A stretch of 64,000 nt of DNA from Nematostella vectensis (taxonomy: Eukaryota; Cnidaria; Anthozoa; Actiniaria; Edwardsiidae). Below the pieces are notes generated by a model, which ran no database searches, had not been told where the DNA came from, and was given only the letters and a program-made list of their open reading frames with translations. Where the stretch lies: the NCBI RefSeq assembly GCF_932526225.1, contig NC_064034.1, positions 8,976,001 to 9,040,000 on the forward strand, in the 5' to 3' direction. The position numbers were made by a program, and so were the translations under genes. Of the stretch, positions 57,687-64,000 are shown piece after piece (position 1 is the first letter of the stretch; the number at the start of each line of letters is the position of its first letter).

Positions 57687-57784
57687 TGCGCATTATTTTT
57701 CGTCCATTCAGTTAGTGTTTTATCGATCTTTTCCGATTCTTGGATGTATGTTATCTTTATTGACGGTCTTCTATCGTGGTCAGG

Positions 57785-57856
57785 TCCTCGGTAGTATAGT
57801 GGTGAGTATCCCCGCCTTTCACGCGGGAGACCGGGGTTCGATTCCCCGCCTGGGAG
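57785..57856 (+). tRNA. Asp-bodied tRNA with Glu anticodon TTC, copy 88
   Basis: Only G34T and G67T differ from consensus. The anticodon (57818-57820) is TTC with an intact stem and C32, the best preserved of the anticodon-shifted copies. Confidence 0.72.
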
Positions 57857-57954
57857 GCGGCAATATTTTTGTCCATTTAGTAAAGTGTTTTATCGATCTT
57901 TTCCGATTCTTGGGTGTATGTTATCTTTATTGACGGTCCTCCTTCGTGGTCAGG

Positions 57955-58026
57955 TCCTCGGTAGTATAGTGGTGAGTATCCCCGCCTGTCACGCGGGAGA
58001 CCGGGGTTCGATTCCCCGCCGGGGAG
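57955..58026 (+). tRNA. tRNA-Asp(GTC) copy 89
   Basis: Exact consensus. Confidence 0.96.
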
Positions 58027-58124
58027 GTGGCATTATTTTTGTCCATTTAGTGAAGTGTTTTATCGATCTTTTCCGATTCTTGGGTGTATGTTATCTTTAT
58101 TGACGGTCCTCCTTCGTGGTCAGG

Positions 58125-58196
58125 TCCTCGGTAGTATAGTGGTGAGTATCCCCGCCTGTCACGCGGGAGACCGGGGTTCGATTCCCCGCCGGGGAG
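58125..58196 (+). tRNA. tRNA-Asp(GTC) copy 90
   Basis: Exact consensus. Confidence 0.96.
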
Positions 58197-58294
58197 TGCG
58201 CATTATTTTTCGTCCATTGAGTAAGTGTTTTATCGATCTTTTCCGATTCTTGGATGTATGTTATCTTTATTGACGGTCTTCCATCGTGGTCAGG

Positions 58295-58367
58295 TCCTCG
58301 GTAGTATAGTGGTTAGTATCCCCGCCTGTCACGCGGGAAAACCGGTGTTTGATTCCCCGCCGGGGAG
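58295..58367 (+). pseudogene. tRNA-Asp copy 91, 73 nt with variable-loop insertion
   Basis: G20T, one extra base after the anticodon stem, G51T, C55T. Confidence 0.5.
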
Positions 58368-58464
58368 TGCTCATTATTTTTGTCAATTAAGTTGAGTGTT
58401 TATCAATCTTTTCCAATTTCTTGATGTATGTTACCTTTATTGACGGACTTCCATCGTGGTCAGG

Positions 58465-58536
58465 TCCTAGGTAGTATAGTGGTGAGTATCCCCGCCTGTC
58501 ACGCGGGAGACCGGGGTTCGATTCCCCGCCGAGGAG
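58465..58536 (+). tRNA. tRNA-Asp(GTC) copy 92
   Basis: C5A, G68A (acceptor). Confidence 0.65.
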
Positions 58537-58634
58537 TGCGCATTATTTTTCGTCCATTGAGTAAGTGTTTTATCGATCTTTTCCGATTCTTGGATGTATG
58601 TTATCTTTATTGACGGTCTTCCATCGTGGTCAGG

Positions 58635-58707
58635 TCCTCGGTAGTATAGTGGTTAGTATCCCCGCCTGTCACGCGGGAAAACCGGTGTTTGATTCCCCGC
58701 CGGGGAG
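58635..58707 (+). pseudogene. tRNA-Asp copy 93, as copy 91
   Basis: Same insertion and changes as copy 91, 340 bases away. Confidence 0.5.
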
Positions 58708-58804
58708 TGCTCATTATTTTTGTCAATTAAGTTGAGTATTTATCAATCTTTTCCAATTTCTTGATGTATGTTACCTTTATTGACGGACTTCCATCTTGGC
58801 CAGG

Positions 58805-58876
58805 TCCTCGGTAGTATAGTGGTGAGTATCCCCGCCTGTCACGCGGGACACCGGGGTTCGATTCCCCGCCGGGGAG
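58805..58876 (+). tRNA. tRNA-Asp(GTC) copy 94
   Basis: G45C. Confidence 0.88.
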
Positions 58877-58975
58877 GTGGCATTATTTTTTGTCCATTTA
58901 GTATAGTGTTTTATCGATCTTTTCCGATTCTTGGGTGTATGTTATCTTTATTGACGGTGCTCCTTCATGGTCAGG

Positions 58976-59047
58976 TCCTCGGTAGTATAGTGGTGAGTAT
59001 CCCCGCCTGTCACGCGGGAGACCGGGGATCGATTCCCCGCCGGGGAG
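58976..59047 (+). tRNA. tRNA-Asp(GTC) copy 95
   Basis: T53A, which alters the T loop and B box. Confidence 0.72.
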
Positions 59048-59145
59048 TGCGCATTATTTTTCGTCCATTGAGTAAGTGTTTTATCGATCTTTTCCGATTC
59101 TTGGATGTATGTTATCTTTATTGACGGTCTTCCATCGTGGTCAGG

Positions 59146-59217
59146 TCCTCGGTAGTATAGTGGTGAGTATTCCCGCATGTCACGCGGGAGACCGGTGTTT
59201 GATTCCCCGCCGGGGAG
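59146..59217 (+). tRNA. tRNA-Asp(GTC) copy 96
   Basis: C26T, C32A, G51T, C55T. Confidence 0.55.
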
Positions 59218-59314
59218 TGCGCATTATTTTTGTCAATTAAGTTGAGTGTTTATCAATCTTTTCCAATTTCTTGATGTATGTTACCTTTATTGACGGACTT
59301 CCATCGTGGTCAGG

Positions 59315-59386
59315 TCCTAGGTAGTATAGTGGTGAGTATCCCCGCCTGTCACGCGGGAGACCGGGGATCGATTCCCCGCCGGGGAG
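59315..59386 (+). tRNA. tRNA-Asp(GTC) copy 97
   Basis: C5A, T53A. Confidence 0.62.
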
Positions 59387-59483
59387 TGCGCATTATTTTT
59401 CGTCCATTGAGTAAGTGTTTTATCGATCTTTTCCGATTCTTGATGTATGTTACCTTTTTTGACGGTCTTCCATCGTGGTCAGG

Positions 59484-59555
59484 TCCTCGGTAGTATAGTG
59501 GTGAGTATCCCCGCATTTCACGCAGGAGACCGGGGTTCGATTCCCCGCCGGGGAG
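59484..59555 (+). tRNA. Asp-bodied tRNA with Glu anticodon TTC, copy 98
   Basis: C32A, G34T, G41A; acceptor and T arm exact. Anticodon at 59517-59519. Confidence 0.62.
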
Positions 59556-59653
59556 GTGGCATAATTTTTGTCCATTTAGTAAAGTGTTTTATCGATCTTT
59601 TCCGATTCTTGGGTGTATGTTATCTTTATTGACGGTCCTCCTTCGTGGTCAGG

Positions 59654-59725
59654 TCCTCGGTAGTATAGTGGTGAGTATCCCCGCCTGTCACGCGGGAGAC
59701 CGGGGTTTGATTCCCCGCCGGGGAG
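59654..59725 (+). tRNA. tRNA-Asp(GTC) copy 99
   Basis: C55T. Confidence 0.78.
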
Positions 59726-59823
59726 TGCGCAGTATTTTTCGTCCATTGAGGAAGTGTTTTATCGATCTTTTCCGATTCTTGGATGTATGTTATCTTTATT
59801 GTTTGTCTTCTATCGTGGTCAGG

Positions 59824-59895
59824 TCCTCGGTAGTATAGTGGTGAGTATCCCCGCATCTCACGCAGGAGACCGGGGTTCGATTCCTCGCCGGGGAG
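59824..59895 (+). tRNA. Asp-bodied tRNA with Glu anticodon CTC, copy 100
   Basis: C32A, G34C, G41A, C62T. Anticodon CTC at 59857-59859. Confidence 0.6.
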
Positions 59896-59992
59896 TGCGC
59901 ATTATTTTTGTCCATTAAGTTGAGTGTTTATCAATCTTTTCCAATTTCTTGAGGTATGTTACCTTTATTGACGGACTTCCATCGTGGTCAGG

Positions 59993-60064
59993 TCCTCGGT
60001 AGTATAGTGGTGAGTATCCCCGCCTGTCACGCGGGAGACCGGGGATCGATTCCCCGCCGGGGAG
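59993..60064 (+). tRNA. tRNA-Asp(GTC) copy 101
   Basis: T53A. Confidence 0.72.
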
Positions 60065-60161
60065 TGCGCATTATTTTTCGTCCATTGAGTAAGTGTTTTA
60101 TCGATCTTTTCCGATTCTTGATGTATGTTACCTTTATTGACGGTCTTCCATCGTGGTCAGG

Positions 60162-60233
60162 TCCTCGGTAGTATAGTGGTGAGTATCCCCGCATCTCACG
60201 CAGGAGACCGGGGTTCGATTCCTCGCCGGGGAG
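60162..60233 (+). tRNA. Asp-bodied tRNA with Glu anticodon CTC, copy 102
   Basis: Identical in its changes to copy 100. Confidence 0.6.
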
Positions 60234-60331
60234 GTGGCATTATTTTTGTCCATTTAGTAAAGTGTTTTATCGATCTTTTCCGATTCTTGGGTGTATGTTA
60301 TCTTTATTGACGGTCCTCCTTCGTGGTCAGG

Positions 60332-60403
60332 TCCTCGGTAGTATAGTGGTGAGTATCCCCGCCTGTCACGCGGGAGACCGGGGTTCGATTCCCCGCCGGG
60401 GAG
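60332..60403 (+). tRNA. tRNA-Asp(GTC) copy 103
   Basis: Exact consensus. Confidence 0.96.
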
Positions 60404-60501
60404 TGCGCATTATTTTTCGTCCATTGAGTAAGTGTTTTATCGATCTTTTCCGATTCTTGGATGTATGTTATCTTTATTGTTTGTCTTCTATCGTGGTCAG
60501 G

Positions 60502-60573
60502 TCCTCGGTAGTATAGTGGTGAGTATCCCCGCATCTCACGCAGGAGACCGGGGTTCGATTCCTCGCCGGGGAG
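60502..60573 (+). tRNA. Asp-bodied tRNA with Glu anticodon CTC, copy 104
   Basis: Identical in its changes to copy 100. Confidence 0.6.
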
Positions 60574-60670
60574 TGCGCATTATTTTTGTCCATTCAGTTG
60601 AGTGTTTATCAATCTTTTCCAATTTCTTGATGTATGTTACCTTTATTGACGGTCTTCCATCGTGGTCAGG

Positions 60671-60742
60671 TCCTCGGTAGTATAGTGGTGAGTATCCCCG
60701 CCTGTCACGCGGGAGACCGGGGTTCGATTACCCGCCGGGGAG
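60671..60742 (+). tRNA. tRNA-Asp(GTC) copy 105
   Basis: C60A. Confidence 0.82.
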
Positions 60743-60841
60743 GTGGCATTATTTTTTGTCCATTGAGTTGAGTGTTTTATCGATCTTTTCCGATTCTTGG
60801 ATGTATGTTATCTTTATTGACTGTCCTCCTTCGTGGTCAGG

Positions 60842-60913
60842 TCCTCGGTAGTATAGTGGTGAGTATTCCCGCCTGTCACACGGGTGACCAGGGTTCGATT
60901 CCCCGCCGGGGAG
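60842..60913 (+). tRNA. tRNA-Asp(GTC) copy 106
   Basis: Same type as copy 8. Confidence 0.6.
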
Positions 60914-61013
60914 TGCGCATTATTTTTTATCCCATTGAGTTAAGTGCTTTATCGATCTTTTCCGATTCTTAGATGTATGTTATCTTTATTGACGGTCCTC
61001 CTTCGTGGTTAGG

Positions 61014-61086
61014 TCCTTGGTAGTATAGTGGTTAGTATCCCCGCCTGTCACGAAGGAGACCGGGGTTTTAATTCCCCGCCGGGGAG
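61014..61086 (+). pseudogene. tRNA-Asp pseudogene, copy 107
   Basis: Same type as copy 9. Confidence 0.7.
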
Positions 61087-61184
61087 TGCGCATTATTTTT
61101 CGTCCATTGAGTAAGTGTTTTATCGATCTTTTCCGATTCTTGGATGTATGTTATCTTTATTGACGGTCTTCCATCGTGGTCAGG

Positions 61185-61256
61185 TCCTCGGTAGTATAGT
61201 GGTGAGTATCCCCGCCTGTCACGCGGGAGACCGGTGTTCGATTCCCCGCCGGGGAG
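61185..61256 (+). tRNA. tRNA-Asp(GTC) copy 108
   Basis: G51T. Confidence 0.8.
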
Positions 61257-61353
61257 TGCGCATTATTTTTGTCCATTTAGTTGAGTGTTTATCAAACTTT
61301 TCCAATTTCTTGATGTATGTTACCTTTATTGACGGTCTTCCATCGTGGTCAGG

Positions 61354-61425
61354 TCCTCGGTAGTATAGTGGTGAGTATCCCCGCATGTCACGCAGGAGAC
61401 CGGTGTTCGATTCCCCGCCGGGGAG
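61354..61425 (+). tRNA. tRNA-Asp(GTC) copy 109
   Basis: V. Confidence 0.62.
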
Positions 61426-61522
61426 TGCGCATTATTTTTGTCCATTTAGTTGAGTGTTTATCAAACTTTTCCAATTTCTTGATGTATGTTACCTTTATTG
61501 ACGGTCTTCCATCGTGGTCAGG

Positions 61523-61594
61523 TCCGCGGTAGTATTGTTGTGAGTATCCCCGCCTGTCACGCAGGAGACCGAGGTTCGATTCCCCGCCGGGGAG
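61523..61594 (+). tRNA. tRNA-Asp(GTC) copy 110
   Basis: Same type as copy 33. Confidence 0.5.
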
Positions 61595-61692
61595 TGCGCA
61601 TTATTTTTCGTCCATTCAGTTACTGTTTTATCGATCTTTTCCGATTCTTGGATGTATGTTATCTTTATTGACGGTGTTCTATCGTGGTCAGG

Positions 61693-61764
61693 TCCTCGGT
61701 AGTATAGTTTTGAGTATCCCCGCATGTCACGCAGGAGACCGGTGTTTGATTCCCCGCCGGGGAG
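61693..61764 (+). tRNA. tRNA-Asp(GTC) copy 111, degenerate
   Basis: G17T, G18T, V, C55T. Confidence 0.42.
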
Positions 61765-61861
61765 TGCGCATTATTTTTGTCCATTAAGTTGAGTATTTAT
61801 CAATCTTTTCCAATTTCTTGATGTATGTTACCTTTATTGACGGTCTTCCATCGTGGTCAGG

Positions 61862-61933
61862 TCCTCGGTAGTATAGTGGTGAGTATCCCCGCCTGTCACG
61901 CGGGAGACCGGGGTTCGATTCCCCGCCGGGGAG
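61862..61933 (+). tRNA. tRNA-Asp(GTC) copy 112
   Basis: Exact consensus. Confidence 0.96.
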
Positions 61934-62032
61934 GTGGAATTATTTTTTGTCCATTTAGTAAAGTGTTTTATCGATATTTTCCGATTCTTGGGTGTATGTT
62001 ATCTTTATTGACGGTCCTCCTTCGTTGTCAGG

Positions 62033-62104
62033 TCATCGGTAGTATAGTGGTGAGTATCCCCGCATGTCACGCAGGAGACCGGTGTTCGATACCCCGCCGA
62101 GGAG
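62033..62104 (+). tRNA. tRNA-Asp(GTC) copy 113
   Basis: C3A, V, T59A, G68A. Confidence 0.48.
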
Positions 62105-62201
62105 TGCGCATTATTTTTGTCCATTAAGTTGAGTGTTTATCAATCTTTTCCAATTTCTTGATGTATGTTACCTTTATTGACGGTCTTCCATCGTGGTCAG
62201 G

Positions 62202-62273
62202 TCCTCGGTAGTATAGTGGTGAGTATCCCCGCCTGTCACGCGGGAGACCGGGGTTCGATTCCCCGCCGGGGAG
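62202..62273 (+). tRNA. tRNA-Asp(GTC) copy 114
   Basis: Exact consensus. Confidence 0.96.
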
Positions 62274-62372
62274 GTGGCATTATTTTTTGTCCATTTAGTA
62301 AAGTGTTTTATCGATCTTTTCCGATTCTTGGGTGTATGTTATCTTTATTGACGGTCCTCCTTCGTGGTCAGG

Positions 62373-62444
62373 TCATCGGTAGTATAGTGGTGAGTATCCC
62401 CGCATGTCACGCAGGAGACCGGTGTTCGATACCCCGCCGGGGAG
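62373..62444 (+). tRNA. tRNA-Asp(GTC) copy 115
   Basis: C3A, V, T59A. Confidence 0.52.
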
Positions 62445-62541
62445 TGCGCATTATTTTTGTCCATTAAGTTGAGTGTTTATCAATCTTTTCCAATTTCTTG
62501 ATGTATGTTACCTTTATTGACGGTCTTCCATCGTGGTCAGG

Positions 62542-62613
62542 TCCTCGGTAGTATAGTGGTGAGTATCCCCGCCTGTCACGCGGGAGACCGGGGTTCGATT
62601 CCCCGCCGGGGAG
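62542..62613 (+). tRNA. tRNA-Asp(GTC) copy 116
   Basis: Exact consensus. Confidence 0.96.
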
Positions 62614-62712
62614 GTGGCATTATTTTTTGTCCATTTAGTAAAGTGTTTTATCGATCTTTTCCGATTCTTGGGTGTATGTTATCTTTATTGACGGTCCTCC
62701 TTCGTGGTCAGG

Positions 62713-62784
62713 TCCTCGGTAGTATAGTGGTGAGTATCCCCGCATGTCACGCGGGAGACCGGTGTTCGATTCCCCGCCGGGGAG
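62713..62784 (+). tRNA. tRNA-Asp(GTC) copy 117
   Basis: C32A, G51T; anticodon stem intact. Confidence 0.72.
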
Positions 62785-62881
62785 TGCGCATTATTTTTGT
62801 CCATTTAGTTGAGTGTTTATCAAACTTTTCCAATTTCTTGATGTATGTTACCTTTATTGACGGTCTTCCATCGTGGTCAGG

Positions 62882-62953
62882 TCCGCGGTAGTATTGTTGT
62901 GAGTATCCCCGCCTGTCACGCAGGAGACCGAGGTTCGATTCCCCGCCGGGGAG
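62882..62953 (+). tRNA. tRNA-Asp(GTC) copy 118
   Basis: Same type as copy 33. Confidence 0.5.
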
Positions 62954-63051
62954 TGCGCATTATTTTTCGTCCATTCAGTTAGTGTTTTATCGATCTTTTC
63001 CGATTCTTGGATGTATGTTATCTTTATTGACGGTCTTCTATCGTGGTCAGG

Positions 63052-63123
63052 TCCTCGGTAGTATAGTTTTGAGTATCCCCGCATGTCACGCAGGAGACCG
63101 GTGTTCGATACCCCGCCGAGGAG
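63052..63123 (+). tRNA. tRNA-Asp(GTC) copy 119, degenerate
   Basis: G17T, G18T, V, T59A, G68A. Confidence 0.42.
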
Positions 63124-63220
63124 TGCGCATTATTTTTGTCCATTAAGTTGAGTGTTTATCAATCTTTTCCAATTTCTTGATGTATGTTACCTTTATTGAC
63201 GGTCTTCCATCGTGGTCAGG

Positions 63221-63292
63221 TCCTCGGTAGTATAGTGGTGAGTATCCCCGCCTGTCACGCGGGAGACCGGGGTTCGATTCCCCGCCGGGGAG
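63221..63292 (+). tRNA. tRNA-Asp(GTC) copy 120
   Basis: Exact consensus. Confidence 0.96.
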
Positions 63293-63391
63293 GTGGCATT
63301 ATTTTTTGTCCATTTAGTAAAGTGTTTTATCGATCTTTTCCGATTCTTGGGTGTATGTTATCTTTATTGACGGTCCTCCTTCGTGGTCAGG

Positions 63392-63463
63392 TCATCGGTA
63401 GTATAGTTGTGAGTATCCCCGCATGTCACGCAGGAGACCGGTGTTCGATACCCCGCCGGGGAG
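63392..63463 (+). tRNA. tRNA-Asp(GTC) copy 121
   Basis: C3A, G17T, V, T59A. Confidence 0.48.
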
Positions 63464-63560
63464 TGCGCATTATTTTTGTCCATTAAGTTGAGTGTTTATC
63501 AATCTTTTCCAATTTCTTGATGTATGTTACCTTTATTGACGGTCTTCCATCGTGGTCAGG

Positions 63561-63632
63561 TCCTCGGTAGTATAGTGGTGAGTATCCCCGCCTGTCACGC
63601 GGGAGACAGGGGTTCGATTCCCCGCCGGGGAG
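63561..63632 (+). tRNA. tRNA-Asp(GTC) copy 122
   Basis: C48A, first T-stem pair lost. Confidence 0.82.
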
Positions 63633-63731
63633 GTGGAATTATTTTTTGTCCATTTAGTAAAGTGTTTTATCGATCTTTTCCGATTCTTGGGTGTATGTTA
63701 TCTTTATTGACGGTCCTCCTTCGTGGTCAGG

Positions 63732-63803
63732 TCCTCGGTAGTCAAGTGGTGAGTATCCCCGCCTGTCACGCAGGAGACCGGTGTTCGATACCCCGCCGAG
63801 GAG
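63732..63803 (+). tRNA. tRNA-Asp(GTC) copy 123, degenerate
   Basis: A12C, T13A, G41A, G51T, T59A, G68A. Confidence 0.48.
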
Positions 63804-63900
63804 TGCGCATTATTTTTGTCCATTAAGTTGAGTGTTTATCAATCTTTTCCAATTTCTTGATGTATGTTACCTTTATTGACGGTCTTCCATCGTGGTCAGG

Positions 63901-63972
63901 TCCTCGGTAGTATAGTGGTGAGTATCCCCGCCTGTCACGCGGGAGACCGGGGTTCGATTCCCCACCGGGGAG
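63901..63972 (+). tRNA. tRNA-Asp(GTC) copy 124
   Basis: G64A, last T-stem pair lost. The spacer then runs to the window end, so the array continues. Confidence 0.82.
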
Positions 63973-64000
63973 GTGGCATTATTTTTTGTCCATTTAGTAA

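Larger units (their letters stand above)
42973..64000 (+). repeat. Tandem tRNA-Asp(GTC) array, 124 units of about 170 bp, continuing past the window
   Basis: Each unit is a 72-nt tRNA-Asp plus a spacer of about 98 bp. In the consensus the acceptor 5' strand is TCCTCGG, the anticodon loop CTGTCAC (anticodon at bases 34-36, GTC), the T arm CGGGG-TTCGATT-CCCCG, then the acceptor 3' strand CCGGGGA with discriminator G. The B box is GGTTCGATTCC. A T-run about 11 bases after the gene should end pol III transcription. All stems pair; G7-C65 replaces the U-A pair of the human gene. Spacers fall into three kinds, marked GGTGGCATTATTTTTTG, TGCGCATTATTTTTGTCC and TGCGCATTATTTTTCG. Single copies are listed below with changes in linear numbering 1-72. 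'V' means C32A+G41A+G51T, which leaves mismatches in the anticodon and T stems. 117 copies keep GTC, three have TTC, three CTC, one ATC. Confidence 0.97.

Noticed and set aside
42973-64000. CRISPR-like or SINE interpretation of the regular repeat
   Set aside because: Repeats and spacers are both conserved, the repeat folds as tRNA-Asp, and there are no SINE tails or target duplications.

Overview
The window looks like nuclear DNA of an anthozoan cnidarian, most likely a Nematostella-like sea anemone (an inference). The grounds are intron-rich, AT-rich genes of animal families, many small transposon remnants, and a eukaryotic tRNA body. There are no bacterial operons. A 200-base run of N (24687-24886) marks an assembly gap.

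Layout. (1) 1031-10691, plus strand: a 13-exon VWFA/Cache membrane protein of the CACHD1/alpha2delta type, missing its 5' end. All splice phases agree and the exons sum to 3312 nt. Its third intron holds a 47-bp minisatellite that copies the exon 3 splice donor about 25 times. (2) 10692-18718: mostly non-coding, with one exon resembling the C-terminal domain of MANF/CDNF and a MITE. (3) 18719-26647, plus strand: a decayed tandem paralogue of the first gene. It lacks the VWA domain and holds a LINE with an open reverse-transcriptase frame, a TTAA-flanked MITE carrying a tRNA-Thr-like unit, and the gap. (4) 27116-29892 and 34320-41941, minus strand: two tandem alpha-type nicotinic acetylcholine receptor genes with matching exon phases. 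The second is complete (500 aa); its fourth intron holds a 4-kb element with inverted arms of about 560 bp. (5) 42973-64000: a tandem array of tRNA-Asp(GTC) units of about 170 bp. I count 124 copies, and the array runs off the window end.

The tRNA array is the most unusual part. Thirty-six copies match one 72-nt consensus exactly. Copies at the left edge are degenerate. Variants recur in a fixed order, giving higher-order repeats of 1.36 kb and about 2.4 kb. Six copies have a glutamate anticodon (TTC or CTC) on the aspartate body. The pattern suggests repeated unequal exchange, with a core of sound genes among decaying ones.

The protein genes form two local duplicate pairs, VWFA/Cache and nAChR, that meet tail to tail at 26.6-27.1 kb. 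VWFA/Cache proteins of the alpha2delta group serve ion channels in animals, but nothing here shows that the two pairs work together.
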